From Streptomyces sp. NBC_00690 (GTDB lineage: Bacteria > Actinomycetota > Actinomycetes > Streptomycetales > Streptomycetaceae): DNA of 64,000 nucleotides. Made by a program: the position numbers and the translations under genes. Below, in pieces: positions 8,198-17,301 of this stretch. How positions within the stretch are numbered: the stretch's first letter is position 1; every line of letters begins with the position of its first letter. The stretch covers positions 806,001-870,000 of the forward strand of contig NZ_CP109009.1 of the NCBI RefSeq assembly GCF_036226685.1. The letters run 5' to 3'. The notes below the pieces were generated by a model. That model made no database searches. It was given only the letters and a program-made list of their open reading frames with translations, and was not told the origin of the DNA.

Positions 8198-9351
8198 GCA
8201 GTCACCCGGCCGGTGACACCAAGCTTCCTCAGGAGCGCGTCGTAGCTGTCCAGGCAGCCGTCGGTGCCGTACCGGGCCCGGGTGGCCCGACCGCCCTCGG
8301 TCCGCTGCTGCGGTGACAGGGCGGCGGCCTCCAGCAGGGCTGCGGCGAGGGCGCCGGGGTCACCGGGCGGGAAGAGCCGACCGAAGCCGGTGCTGGTGAT
8401 CGGTACCCGCATGCCGGGAGCGTCGCTGGCGACCGAGGGGACGCCCATCATCATCGCCTCGGTCTGCGAGATGCCGAAGGACTCCTCGGCCACCGACGGC
8501 AGCGCGAAGACGTCCAACGATGCGTAGAACTCGGCTATGCGGTGCTCGGCGAGAAATCCGGTGAAGCGAATCCGTGGATCGTCCGCGGAGCGCGCGCGCA
8601 ACGCACCGACCACGCTGCCGCCGGCGACCTTGGAGTAGTCCCCCGCGATCAACAGCCGGGCGTCGGGGTCCTCGATGGTGCGGAAGGCGTCGACTAGGTG
8701 GTGCAGGCCCTTTTCGGGGGCGATCCGTCCGAGGAACCCGAAGTGCGGGCCCGGCCCTTCCCGGAAGGAGGCGATGGCCGGCCCCCGCTCCCGGCAGGGC
8801 GGGGCGATCACCGCGAGCCGATCGCGCATGAGCGGCCAGTGGCGGGAGTGCTCGGCGTGGTCGACGTTGTTGACCACGACGGCCGCGGAGCGACGCAGCG
8901 CGGTGGCCACCGAGGCGTCCACGACCGGGACTTGGAGTCCGGCGAAGCGACCTGGTGGCAACCAGACGTCGTCGTGGTGGGTGGCGACCACCGGGGTACG
9001 CCCCGTCAGGAGGGCCAGCGGGCCCGCCTCCAGCATCGGCAGGTGGATGTTGACCACCCGGGAGGCGCGGGCCAGCCGGGCGGCCAGAGGGAGGAAGCCG
9101 GGGCTGAGCACCCCTCGCCCGATCCGGGCGGCGACGGGAGCACGGAACACGTCCACCCCGTTGACGCACTCCCGTACGGGCGAGGACGGGTCGTGTTGGG
9201 ATGCGACGACCGCGACGCGCCGGCCACGTGCCGCCAGCCCATCCGCGACCGTCCGGGCGACCTCGGTCAGCCCGCTGGTGTACGGCAGGTAGTAGGTGAG
9301 GACAACGGTCAGGTCGTAGCGGTAGGGGCGCGAAGTCCGAACAGTGATCAT
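8194..9351 (-). CDS. GT4-family glycosyltransferase
   Basis: A 385-aa retaining glycosyltransferase with two Rossmann-type halves (GT-B fold), cytoplasmic face. The N-terminal half has the glycine-rich acceptor loop YYLPYTSGLTEVARTVADGL. The C-terminal half has FGFLGRIAPEKGLHHLVDAF and the donor-binding EESFGISQTEAMMMGVPS (E-x7-E). ATG at 9351 overlaps the upstream EEP gene's stop (ATGA); longer in-frame starts would run far into that gene. It probably adds a sugar from a nucleotide donor to the growing lipid-linked product; the sugar is not deducible. Confidence 0.9.
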   Translation of the reverse strand: MITVRTSRPYRYDLTVVLTYYLPYTSGLTEVARTVADGLAARGRRVAVVASQHDPSSPVRECVNGVDVFRAPVAARIGRGVLSPGFLPLAARLARASRVVNIHLPMLEAGPLALLTGRTPVVATHHDDVWLPPGRFAGLQVPVVDASVATALRRSAAVVVNNVDHAEHSRHWPLMRDRLAVIAPPCRERGPAIASFREGPGPHFGFLGRIAPEKGLHHLVDAFRTIEDPDARLLIAGDYSKVAGGSVVGALRARSADDPRIRFTGFLAEHRIAEFYASLDVFALPSVAEESFGISQTEAMMMGVPSVASDAPGMRVPITSTGFGRLFPPGDPGALAAALLEAAALSPQQRTEGGRATRARYGTDGCLDSYDALLRKLGVTGRVTA

Positions 9352-10550
9352 GGCTGGGCCTTCGGGTCTTCCGGTGCCGGGCGGCCGTTGTCCGCCTGGG
9401 CGGACGGTGGCGGCAGGGAGAGTCGGAGCTGGATCAGACGGTGGGTGGAGAGCCCCGCTGGCGGGTCGTCCAGCGATTGGCGGTGGATATCGATGCCCGG
9501 GGAGGCGAAGGTCCAGTCGAGCCGCCACAGGGCGGCGGGACCGGCGGGGAAGGTCGCCGGGTAGGGGTCGGTGCCGGATTCGGCGGTGTCACGCAGGCCC
9601 CGGAACCAGCGCAGGTCTTCGCTGCCCGGCAGCACGTTGAGATCGCCGCCGAGCACCACCGGGTGAGTGTTGGCATCCAGATCAGCACGGAGTTCGCGCA
9701 GGTGGAGCAGGCGGCGATGGGCGTGCTCGCCGACCGCGTGGTAGTAGGCAGGGGTCAGCGGGTTGCGGTCGACGTTGAGCAGGTCGGGCAGATGGGTGTT
9801 GTAGAGGGACAGGGTGCGTCCGCCGATGCGGACATCGGTGCGCAGCGCTCGGACGTCCCAGTAGTCGGGCCAGTCGGTGTCGGGGGCGGGCAGCCCGGCC
9901 GGGCGCAGCGCACGGGTCAGTGTGACGGGATGGCGGGAGAGGGTGATGAACCCTCCCTCGGTCGCGATCCGGTAGCCGGGGAAGGCGGCCTTGATCCGGG
10001 CGAGGTCGTTGATCGGGACGGGACGGTCGCCGCGCGCGTTCTGGTACTCCTGGAGCAGGTAGACGTCGGCTTCGTATCCGCGGAGGTAGGTGTAGAAGCG
10101 TTCGGGGTCGCTGTCCTGGTGCCAGAAGAAGGTGTTCCAACTGACCACGCGCAGCGCGTCGGTGGGCACCGGGGGTCGGTCGCGCAGGAGGGCGCCGGGG
10201 TGGATGCCTGCCTGTCCGGCGCCCAGTACCAAGGCGAGGACGAGCAGCAGCAGGGTAGGGCGGCGGCGCCTGCGGAGCAGGGCGGCGGGTATCAGGAGGA
10301 TGAGGGGTAGGGCGAGGTAGGCGAGCGGCGGTGCGAGGTCGATGCCGTTCCAGAGCCACCACCGACCGCTGAACACGGTACGCAGCACGGTGTTCAGCGC
10401 CCAGAGTGCGGCGAGTGCGAACAGGAGGGTGGTGGCGACCCGGGTCCGGCGTGACGGGGCGGCGGGGTGTGCGGTGAGCGGTGCGATGGCCGGTGCGGAC
10501 AACGGGCCGGGTTCGGGCGCCGGTCTGCCGACATCGGCTGGTGCACTCAC
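9348..10550 (-). CDS. Membrane EEP-domain protein, paralogue with altered Asp-His pair
   Basis: A 400-aa protein with the same plan as the gene at 7181: an N-terminal tail, three hydrophobic helices (about 40-115) and an EEP domain. It shares [20 protein letters not shown] and GGDLNVLPGS. The C-terminal catalytic SDH motif, however, reads LSTHRLIQ, so the Asp that orients the catalytic His is Thr here. Activity may be weakened or changed. The start is GTG at 10550, overlapping the upstream GT2 stop (GTGA); an in-frame ATG 81 bases earlier would overlap that gene needlessly. It is probably membrane-bound with the domain outside. Confidence 0.8.
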   Translation of the reverse strand: MSAPADVGRPAPEPGPLSAPAIAPLTAHPAAPSRRTRVATTLLFALAALWALNTVLRTVFSGRWWLWNGIDLAPPLAYLALPLILLIPAALLRRRRRPTLLLLVLALVLGAGQAGIHPGALLRDRPPVPTDALRVVSWNTFFWHQDSDPERFYTYLRGYEADVYLLQEYQNARGDRPVPINDLARIKAAFPGYRIATEGGFITLSRHPVTLTRALRPAGLPAPDTDWPDYWDVRALRTDVRIGGRTLSLYNTHLPDLLNVDRNPLTPAYYHAVGEHAHRRLLHLRELRADLDANTHPVVLGGDLNVLPGSEDLRWFRGLRDTAESGTDPYPATFPAGPAALWRLDWTFASPGIDIHRQSLDDPPAGLSTHRLIQLRLSLPPPSAQADNGRPAPEDPKAQP

Positions 10551-11593
10551 GACGGCGCCCCGGCAGGCCGCGCGGCACCCTTCGGTAGCGGCGGCTCGTA
10601 CAGTCGCCGAAAACGCCCGGAGGTGAGCCACTGCACCACACCAATGCCGGCGCCGAGTGCGATGGCGGCGTTGACGATGAAGTGCGCCAGGGCGAAGTAG
10701 GCGGTGAATCCGTAGCCTCGGCGCCGCAGTACGAAGGCGTAGAGATGGCTGTCGGCGAGAGCCGAGCCCAGGGCCAGCCCGGCCGGCAGCAGGAGCCAGG
10801 TGGTGCCGAGGAGTCCGATGGGCACGGTGGCCAGGGCCAGCAGCGCTGCGACGCTGGCTCCGGCGCGCGGTCCGGTGGCGATGCCACCGGGTAGGTCTCG
10901 TCGGCGGACGTAGAGCGGGATGTGCAGCCGAGTGCGGTGGAAGACCTTGCGCAGCACCACCCGCCAGGTGTCGTCGTGGTCGTGGCGTCCGCGCACGGTG
11001 GTGGAGCTGTGTACCTCGTAGCGGCAGCAGATCCGGGCGGCGTAGTCGCCGTCCTCGGTGTGGCGCAGCTTGGGGTTGAACGGTCCGATCTCGGCGAAGA
11101 CTGCGGCTGGCATCGCGCAGATGGCGGTGTGCAGGGTGCCGATCCTGCCTTCGTGCTCGGCGAGCCAGTAGTACTGGTGCAGACAGCGGTACTCCTCAAT
11201 GAGGCTGTCGCGGATCAGTGGTTCTGCGTCGTAGGTCCCGCAGACCGCACCGATGCGCGGGTTGGCCCGGAGCATGGCCACGGCATTGGCAACGGCGTCC
11301 GGTTCCATGGCGACGTCGGAGTCGACGAAAACCACGATCTCGCCGGCGGCGTGGGCAGCGCCGGTGTTGCGGGTTACGGCGACTCCGCTGTTGACCCCGG
11401 TACTGACGACCCGTACGCCGAGGGACTGCGCGACGGCCACCGAGTCGTCGGTACTGCAGTCGTCCACGAGGAGGATCTCCAGCGGCCGGTAGGTCTGGGC
11501 CTGGGCGGCGCGCAGACAGAGTTCCAGGGCACGGCCGTAGTTGTAGTTTGGGATGACGACCGAGACCAGGGGGTTTGTGGTGGGGCGGGTCAT
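10547..11593 (-). CDS. GT2-family glycosyltransferase with C-terminal membrane helices
   Basis: A 348-aa inverting glycosyltransferase (GT-A fold). VSVVIPNYNYGRALELCLRA opens the domain, with LLVDDCSTDD for the nucleotide and VFVDSDVAM as the DxD metal motif. Residues ~255-335 hold two or three hydrophobic helices that anchor it in the membrane, as in polyprenyl-phosphate glycosyltransferases. It is clearly paralogous to the GT2 at 16222 (same PNYNY start, DDCSTD, DSDxA and RRRGxGF membrane segment). It lies 55 bases downstream of the UbiA gene. Confidence 0.9.
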   Translation of the reverse strand: MTRPTTNPLVSVVIPNYNYGRALELCLRAAQAQTYRPLEILLVDDCSTDDSVAVAQSLGVRVVSTGVNSGVAVTRNTGAAHAAGEIVVFVDSDVAMEPDAVANAVAMLRANPRIGAVCGTYDAEPLIRDSLIEEYRCLHQYYWLAEHEGRIGTLHTAICAMPAAVFAEIGPFNPKLRHTEDGDYAARICCRYEVHSSTTVRGRHDHDDTWRVVLRKVFHRTRLHIPLYVRRRDLPGGIATGPRAGASVAALLALATVPIGLLGTTWLLLPAGLALGSALADSHLYAFVLRRRGYGFTAYFALAHFIVNAAIALGAGIGVVQWLTSGRFRRLYEPPLPKGAARPAGAPS

Positions 11594-11648
11594 GTCGGGC
11601 CGTGCCTTTCGGGCGGGCGGGCATGGGCGTACGGCAGGCGGCCGGCAC

Positions 11649-12644
11649 TCAGGCCGGGGATGCCTCCAGGAGCAGCGCGGTGCCGATGAGTGCGGCCCAC
11701 AGCGCGGAGTTGAGCAGGGTGGCTCGATCGCGCAGCAGGATGCGGACGGGGTTGCCGCCGCCCTGCTCGACCAGCAGGACCTGGAGGTAGCGGGCCAGAC
11801 CGAAGATCGCGCAGAGGGCGGAGAGCAGGGCCGTGGTGTGGGATGCCCCGGCGAATACCGGGTCCTCGCGGAGGAAGAGCAGATAGGAGATGGCGGTCAG
11901 CCCGGCGATCAGGACGATCAGGTGGTCGACGAAGGCGACCGTGTAGCCGCGCAGCGCGGGGCGGTGGCCCAGCCCGGCTGCGGTGAGTTCGTGCCGCCGC
12001 TTGCCCAACGAGAGCAGGAGGCAGAACGAGAAGACGCAGATGGCAAGCCAGTCGGGCACCGGCCTGCCGAGGGCGACGCAGCCCTGGGCGAGACGTAGGA
12101 CGAAACCGGTGGCCACGATGAACGCGTCCAGCAGGGGCACGTGTTTGAGCCCCTGGCTGTAGCCGAGGCTGATCAGCAGGTAGACGGCGACCGGCCACCA
12201 TTCGGCGAAGGGGCGCACCAACACGGCTGCGGCCAGAGCGCCGGCCAGTACGGCGGCCAGGGCGAGCGCTCCGCGGGTACCGATCCGGCCGGCCGCGAGC
12301 GGACGGTGCCGTTTGGTGGGGTGCAGACGGTCGCGGTCGCGGTCGGCGAGGTCATTGACCACGTAGACGATCGCGGAGGCGAGGGTGAAGACGGCGAGCG
12401 CCCAGAGAATCCGGCCGGCACTACCGAGCGTCCAGTGGCGGGGGTCGAGCAGTGCGAGGGGCACGACGGCCAGGTTCTTCACCCACTGTCCGGGGCGGAC
12501 CAGGGCCAGCAGGTCTGCGAGCCGTCGCCGGCGCGGTCGGGCGGGTGCTGTCTGGGGCGTGGGAGGGGTGACGAGGGTGGGTGGGGCCGCCACGCGCAGG
12601 GGCGCGGCGGAGGTCTGCGGGATGTCCACGGCAGGTCTCTCCAC
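11649..12644 (-). CDS. UbiA prenyltransferase, polyprenyl-phosphate phosphoribosyltransferase type
   Basis: A 331-aa membrane enzyme with eight or nine helices. The two Asp-rich motifs are VVNDLADRDRDRLHPTKRHR and, later, LLDAFIVATGFVLRLAQG. These match the subgroup of UbiA proteins that join decaprenyl phosphate and PRPP (mycobacterial Rv3806c type), rather than quinone prenyltransferases. The expected product is polyprenyl-phospho-phosphoribose, whose 5-phosphate must then be removed; an EEP phosphatase in the operon could do that. GTG at 12644 is chosen because CTGGAG precedes it; upstream extension would overlap the epimerase gene antiparallel to no purpose. Function is by family plus context. 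Confidence 0.83.
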   Translation of the reverse strand: MERPAVDIPQTSAAPLRVAAPPTLVTPPTPQTAPARPRRRRLADLLALVRPGQWVKNLAVVPLALLDPRHWTLGSAGRILWALAVFTLASAIVYVVNDLADRDRDRLHPTKRHRPLAAGRIGTRGALALAAVLAGALAAAVLVRPFAEWWPVAVYLLISLGYSQGLKHVPLLDAFIVATGFVLRLAQGCVALGRPVPDWLAICVFSFCLLLSLGKRRHELTAAGLGHRPALRGYTVAFVDHLIVLIAGLTAISYLLFLREDPVFAGASHTTALLSALCAIFGLARYLQVLLVEQGGGNPVRILLRDRATLLNSALWAALIGTALLLEASPA

Positions 12645-12663
12645 GGCTGGGGCTCCAGGGGGC

Positions 12664-13707
12664 TTAGAAGAAGACCTTGGCCAGTCCGAGCGCTCCCTGT
12701 CGCCAGGGGTCGCGGCTGGTCCGGCCGTTGGCAGCGGTGGCGGCGCGGGTGGGCGGCAGGGTGCGCCACCACTCGTAGGTGCGCAAGATGGCGTCGCGGT
12801 TGGACTGCTGCGGCTGGAAGCCGAGCCGCTCGCGGGCACGGCTGATGTCCACGTAGCTGTCGTCGAGCAGTTTGTAGAGCAGCCGGCCGTACACCGGTGA
12901 GAGCCGGGTGCGCTCCAGGCCCCGCAGTACGGCGAGGGCCGGGCCTGCGGGCAGCGAGATGATCCGCTTGCCGTGGCCTGCGGCGTCCAGGACAGCTTGG
13001 AAGTCCTCGCGGATGGTGCCGAACTCGGCTGCGCCGACGTTGAATACGTCGTTGGCGATGTGGGGTGGTGCCTCCAGTGCGAGCACCACCGCGTCCACCA
13101 GGTCGGCCATGCCGAACATCTGGATGCGGACATCACCGCGCCCGAGCACGGGGAAGTTCCGCCGCTCGTCGGCCCATTCGAAGAGCATCGAGAAGAGGCC
13201 CATCCGGCCGGGTCCGACAAAGGTCTTCGGCCGCAGCACCGGCAGGCACATCCCTCGGGCGCGGAACTCCTCGCAGACCGTCTCGGCCTCGGCCTTGGCG
13301 CTGCTGTACGCGTCGACGGGCTCGCGCGGATGCTCCTCTGGCGTGGGTACCCGCTTGGGTAACCCGTAGACGGCGGTGGATGAGATGTGCACCACGCGCG
13401 GGATCCGGGCCTGTTCGGCGGCGGTGAGGACACTACGGGTGCCGTCCACGGTGATGGATCGGATCTGGTCGACGGGGTAGCTGGGCAGTGCGGCGGCGCA
13501 GTGCACTAACGCGTCGGCGCTGTCGAAGGCGCGGGCCAGCGCGGCACCGTCGCGGATGTCGGCGAGCAGGTGGCGGGCGCCCTTCGGTGTGCTCTCGGCG
13601 GGGCGCAGATCGAGCCCGGTCACCTCGTGCCCGTCGGCGGCCAGTCGGGCGACCAGGTGGGAGCCGAGCATGCCGGCGGCTCCGGTGACGGCGATCCTCA
13701 GGCCCAT
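12664..13707 (-). CDS. NAD-dependent epimerase/dehydratase (extended SDR)
   Basis: A 347-aa sugar-nucleotide-modifying enzyme by family. The Rossmann nucleotide loop is VTGAAGMLGSHLVARLA, with ADIRDGAALARAF around 50. The catalytic pair is in DAYSSAKAEAE (Tyr-x3-Lys), preceded by SSTAVYG. It overlaps the aminotransferase stop by ten bases. Together with that aminotransferase it could make an amino or deoxy sugar donor. The DprE2-like oxidoreductases that follow Rv3806c in mycobacteria are short-chain SDRs, so a role in epimerising a polyprenyl-linked pentose is an alternative, less supported by length. Confidence 0.88.
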   Translation of the reverse strand: MGLRIAVTGAAGMLGSHLVARLAADGHEVTGLDLRPAESTPKGARHLLADIRDGAALARAFDSADALVHCAAALPSYPVDQIRSITVDGTRSVLTAAEQARIPRVVHISSTAVYGLPKRVPTPEEHPREPVDAYSSAKAEAETVCEEFRARGMCLPVLRPKTFVGPGRMGLFSMLFEWADERRNFPVLGRGDVRIQMFGMADLVDAVVLALEAPPHIANDVFNVGAAEFGTIREDFQAVLDAAGHGKRIISLPAGPALAVLRGLERTRLSPVYGRLLYKLLDDSYVDISRARERLGFQPQQSNRDAILRTYEWWRTLPPTRAATAANGRTSRDPWRQGALGLAKVFF

Positions 13708-15146
13708 CTGGACACCGCCTTGTCCTTGACGAAGGAGGTGAGCAGTCGGGTGAGGCCCTTGGCGAGGGTCTGTTCGAAGGCGTCCAGGAAGATGTCCACC
13801 TCGGCCGGTCCTGCGACCAGTGGTGGGGCGACGACCAGCGGGCTGCGGCCGTTGAGTGTGTAGTAGAGGAACACGTCGTGTTCCTGGTACATCGTGTTGA
13901 TGACCGCGCAGGTGATCAGCTTGGTGCGCAGCAGTGGGTCGCGGGCGAGTCCGCCGGGGGCGAGTTTGGCGGCGAGGTCGAGGATGCGTGGACCGCCGTC
14001 GAGGAACACTCCGTGCAGTGCCCCGGCGCCCCGGGTGTCGGCGATGATGTCGGGGAACTGCTTGCGCAGCCGCTCCAGGCCCGGGAGGAGCACCCGTTCG
14101 ATGTCGCGGGCGCGGGCCGGATAGTCGTCCTCCACCGCGATGTTGACGGCCTCGATGGCGGTGGCGGTCTCCTCTCCGAAGCCGTAGTAGGTGGTACTGG
14201 TGGATTGGAGCAGGGCGTCGCCGAGGTTGTCGTATGCCTGTTTGAAGACGGGCTCACGGGCGACGAAAGCGGAGATGGAGGACTTTCCGCCGCCGAACGC
14301 CTTGGAGGTGGTGACCACATCGGGCACCAGGCCCGGGTAGCGCATGAAGTGGAACAGGCTGCCGGTCTTGCCCCAGCCGGTGTAGATCTCATCGAAGATC
14401 AACACGATGTCCTCGGCGGTGCACAACTCCCGCAGACCGCGGAGGAACGCCTCGGAGCACTCGGTCATGGTGGAGGCCGAGAAGGGTTCGATCAGGATCG
14501 CGTAGACATCGCAACGGCCCTTGGCGCCGCGGGCGCGGGCTACGGCTTCGCGCACCGAGTCCAGGTCGCCGTAGGTGAAGGTGGAGACTCCGGGGATGCC
14601 GGGGAATTTGAAGGGGGCCGACTGGGCGCTGCCCGTCAGGCTTCCGGAGCCGAGCAGCTTGCCGTGGAAGCTGATGTCGGCGTGCAGGATCTGGGTGCGG
14701 CGCCCGGCGTGGTACTTGTACGCGAGTTTCACCGCTCCTTCCACCGCCTCCGCACCGGAGTTGGGGAAGAAGGACATCCCGAGGTCGCCGGGGAGCAGTT
14801 GCGCGAGGTTGTGGCCCAGCGCGGCGATGTACGGCGAGAAGTAGGTCTTGTGCACCTCCATGCGCTGCCGCTCTTGGAAGCGGCGGCGGGCAGCCAGGAT
14901 GCGCGGATGGTTGTGGCCGTGGTGCAACACGCCGACACCACCGGTGAAGTCCAGGATGCGCCGGCCGTCGCGGGTGTGTATCCAGGCGCCCTCGGCATGG
15001 TCGACCAACTCCCTGCCGAAGCCGAAAGAGGTCATCAGCGCGACCTGGCTTCGGTTGACGTGGGAGCGGTACAGCTCATGGACTTGACGGACGGTCAACT
15101 CCTCTGCTTCGTCGAGGCTCATCAGCGATGCGGCAACGTCGGTCAT
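13698..15146 (-). CDS. Class III PLP-dependent aminotransferase
   Basis: A 482-aa fold-type I aminotransferase. The motifs are FTGGVGVLHHGHNHPRI, FFPNSGAEAVEGAVKLA (phosphate-binding), LIFDEIYTGWGKTG (Asp to the pyridine N) and VVTTSKAFGGGKSSIS, with the Schiff-base Lys in SKAFGGGKSS. ATG at 15146 overlaps the flippase-like gene's stop (ATGA); the same frame is open far upstream under two genes but is not coding there. Class III enzymes move amino groups between omega-amino or keto compounds and 2-oxoglutarate or alanine. Here it may aminate a sugar or a small carboxylic unit; the substrate is unknown. Confidence 0.9.
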   Translation of the reverse strand: MTDVAASLMSLDEAEELTVRQVHELYRSHVNRSQVALMTSFGFGRELVDHAEGAWIHTRDGRRILDFTGGVGVLHHGHNHPRILAARRRFQERQRMEVHKTYFSPYIAALGHNLAQLLPGDLGMSFFPNSGAEAVEGAVKLAYKYHAGRRTQILHADISFHGKLLGSGSLTGSAQSAPFKFPGIPGVSTFTYGDLDSVREAVARARGAKGRCDVYAILIEPFSASTMTECSEAFLRGLRELCTAEDIVLIFDEIYTGWGKTGSLFHFMRYPGLVPDVVTTSKAFGGGKSSISAFVAREPVFKQAYDNLGDALLQSTSTTYYGFGEETATAIEAVNIAVEDDYPARARDIERVLLPGLERLRKQFPDIIADTRGAGALHGVFLDGGPRILDLAAKLAPGGLARDPLLRTKLITCAVINTMYQEHDVFLYYTLNGRSPLVVAPPLVAGPAEVDIFLDAFEQTLAKGLTRLLTSFVKDKAVSRWA

Positions 15147-16225
15147 CGGACCCCTTCCGGAACGGTGGTACGGGACAAAGCGCTCGGAGCGGGACGGGCG
15201 AGCCGGGCCCAGAGCAGAGCGGCGGCGGTGGCGGCGACCTCGCTGAAGACACAGACCAGACGGCTGGCGATCACAGCCGCGGTCGCGGCGGGCAGTGGCA
15301 TCACCACGGCCAGCGGTGCCAGCAGAACCAGCTCCCGAGCACCGACCCCGTCGGGCAGCACGAACGCCAGGCTGCCCGCGACGGTGGCCAGCGAGAACCC
15401 GCCGACCGCCAGGGCCAGCGAGCCCCAGGCCGGTGCGCCGAACAGCACCACCAGAGCCCACAGGTGCAGACCGGACACCGCCCAGGAGGCCAGCGCCAGC
15501 AGGATCGATCGGCGCACGGCCTGCGGTGATCCCGGTTCGACGGCCGGGCGCCTGGCCAGCCTCAGGACCACCGCCACCAGCCGGTTCACCCAGCCGGGCC
15601 GGGCGAACGCGGCGACGGCCAGCAACACCAGCGGCGCGAACAGCCAGGCGTACGCGCCGAGGACGACCGGTGCCATCAGGATTCCGGCGCCGGCTCCGGT
15701 GGCCACACCGATCACCAGGCCGAGCCCGAAGCCGGAGAGCATCCGCTCGGGAGGCACACCGGCGTCCCGGCCCAGATGGAGATGGGCCAGCACTCCCCAG
15801 ATGCGGCCGGGAACGAACTTGCTGATCATCCCGATGAAGAAGATCCGGGCGGCCGCTGGCATCGGCAACTGGGTCTTTCCATCCACCACCAGGACCCGCC
15901 AGGAGAGCATCGACAACGCCAGTCCCACCGTGTTCGCCAACACGGCGGCGAGCAGGAGCAAGGCACCTCCGGGGCGGCGCGCTGCGGCCGAGATCTCGGC
16001 GCCAGCCGCCTGGAGCGAACCACCGACCGCGAAGCCTGTCGCGGTGAGCAGGACCAGGACGGCGACCGGGCGCAGGATGCGGGAGCCGAGGACCCGCTGG
16101 AGAACCGAAGGGCGCTGTTCGGTGACGGGGTCGGGCAGGGCCGCGGGTAAGGCTGCGGAGGGCCCCGCTCCCGGGCCGGCCGGGTCGGTGCTCGCGCGGG
16201 GCGGCGCCGGGGCGGGATCGTTCAC
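15143..16225 (-). CDS. Flippase-like membrane protein (LPG synthase TM / UPF0104 fold)
   Basis: A 360-aa protein with a disordered Pro/Ala-rich N-terminus of about 45 residues and eight or more membrane helices. It shows the family signature FFIGMISKFVPGRIWGVLAHL and, near the C-terminus, LPDGVGARELVLLAPLAV. This corresponds to the transmembrane half of lysyl-phosphatidylglycerol synthases without the aminoacyl-transferase domain, a group proposed to flip lipids or lipid-linked intermediates. Start GTG at 16225, GTGA-coupled to the upstream GT2. It is probably the translocation step of the pathway. Confidence 0.82.
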   Translation of the reverse strand: MNDPAPAPPRASTDPAGPGAGPSAALPAALPDPVTEQRPSVLQRVLGSRILRPVAVLVLLTATGFAVGGSLQAAGAEISAAARRPGGALLLLAAVLANTVGLALSMLSWRVLVVDGKTQLPMPAAARIFFIGMISKFVPGRIWGVLAHLHLGRDAGVPPERMLSGFGLGLVIGVATGAGAGILMAPVVLGAYAWLFAPLVLLAVAAFARPGWVNRLVAVVLRLARRPAVEPGSPQAVRRSILLALASWAVSGLHLWALVVLFGAPAWGSLALAVGGFSLATVAGSLAFVLPDGVGARELVLLAPLAVVMPLPAATAAVIASRLVCVFSEVAATAAALLWARLARPAPSALSRTTVPEGVR

Positions 16226-17301
16226 CGGCCGGCCACCGCCCGGTTTTCGTCTCCGCCGCCGCTACGGTCTCGACCGGTGGGCCCACCGGCCCCCGTACGG
16301 TCCGCACGTCGACGGACCGAGGGGCCGAAGCCCGGTTCGACCAACCATCGCACCGCCCCCACCAGGGCACCGGACACCAGCGCCAGATGCACCAGGAAGT
16401 GGGCCAGCAGAAACCACAGCAGGAATCCGGCACCCCGACGCCGGACGACGAACCGGACGAGCGGCGGGTCGGACAGCGCGAACAGGAGCAGGAAGATCGC
16501 GGGCACCGCGAGCAGCCAGGGCGCCGCCAAGCCGAGCGGCAGTGTGGCGGGCACCAGGGCGGCGGCCAGTACCCCGGTTGGCCGGTTGGCTCTCAGCCCA
16601 CTGCCGCGCCTGCTCTCCACCGCCGCCACCGGCACCAGCAGTTGTGAACGCCGGAACTGCTCGGAGAGCATCGACACCAGACGGTCCTCGTCGTCGTGCC
16701 GGGCCCTCACCGTCTCGGTCAGCCGTATCTGGTACGACGCACCGAGCCGGTCGCTGTACTCCACATCCTCCGAGTCGCGCAGGTTCTCGTCGAAGGGACC
16801 GACCTCCTCGAACACCGCGCGGGGCATCGCGGCCAGCTCGAACACCGCCGTGCCGACCACACCCACACTGCGTCGCCGCCAGAAGTGCTGGTGCATCGTG
16901 CGGTAACGCTCCACCGGCCCGTCGTCGAAGAGCGGTTCGGGGTCGGGGATACCGTGCACACAACCCGTGGCCGAGTCACTCAGCAGCAGGTCGACGGCGT
17001 TGGCGAGGGCATCGGGGGCAAGCGCGATGTCGGAGTCCAAGAAGAACAGGATCTCGCCCCGGCTGCTCCGCACACCGAGGTTCCTGGCCGCCGAGACCCC
17101 CCGGTTGACCGGCGCCTCGACCAGAAGGCAGGGGAACTGCCGCACGATGTCACGGGAGTTGTCGGTACTGCAGTCGTCAACGACCACAACCTCCAGCGGG
17201 GCGAGGGTCTGTGCGTAGACCGACTCCAACACGGTGGGCAGGGTCTTTGCGTAGTTGTAGTTGGGGATGATCACGGAAACGGTGGGACGGCCCCTGGGCA
17301 T
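16222..17301 (-). CDS. GT2-family glycosyltransferase with C-terminal membrane helices
   Basis: A 359-aa enzyme, GT-A fold. VSVIIPNYNYAKTLPTVLES, VVVVDDCSTDNSRD and LFFLDSDIALA supply the nucleotide and DxD motifs, and DSEDVEYSDRLG the acceptor-side acidic residues. Two long hydrophobic segments close the protein (about 245-325). ATG at 17301 has AGGGAA upstream; the in-frame GTG/ATG codons before it lack a site. It is a paralogue of the gene at 10547, so the operon carries two related sugar-adding steps. The 5' end overlaps by about 30 bases the small gene at 17271. Confidence 0.9.
   Translation of the reverse strand: MPRGRPTVSVIIPNYNYAKTLPTVLESVYAQTLAPLEVVVVDDCSTDNSRDIVRQFPCLLVEAPVNRGVSAARNLGVRSSRGEILFFLDSDIALAPDALANAVDLLLSDSATGCVHGIPDPEPLFDDGPVERYRTMHQHFWRRRSVGVVGTAVFELAAMPRAVFEEVGPFDENLRDSEDVEYSDRLGASYQIRLTETVRARHDDEDRLVSMLSEQFRRSQLLVPVAAVESRRGSGLRANRPTGVLAAALVPATLPLGLAAPWLLAVPAIFLLLFALSDPPLVRFVVRRRGAGFLLWFLLAHFLVHLALVSGALVGAVRWLVEPGFGPSVRRRADRTGAGGPTGRDRSGGGDENRAVAGR

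Noticed and set aside
12645..13433. N-terminal extension giving the UbiA protein 594 aa
   Set aside because: It overlaps the epimerase gene in a different frame with a low-complexity translation; GTG 12644 has a good ribosome site.
15147..16433. N-terminal extension making the aminotransferase a 911-aa protein
   Set aside because: The extra part is in the shadow of the flippase and GT2 genes and has no domain; the ATG at 15146 overlaps the upstream stop as ATGA.
13878..17108. A 1,076-codon open frame on the plus strand
   Set aside because: It lies opposite five well-supported minus-strand genes and reads Arg/Ala/Pro-rich with no domain; it is an antisense shadow caused by GC-biased codons.
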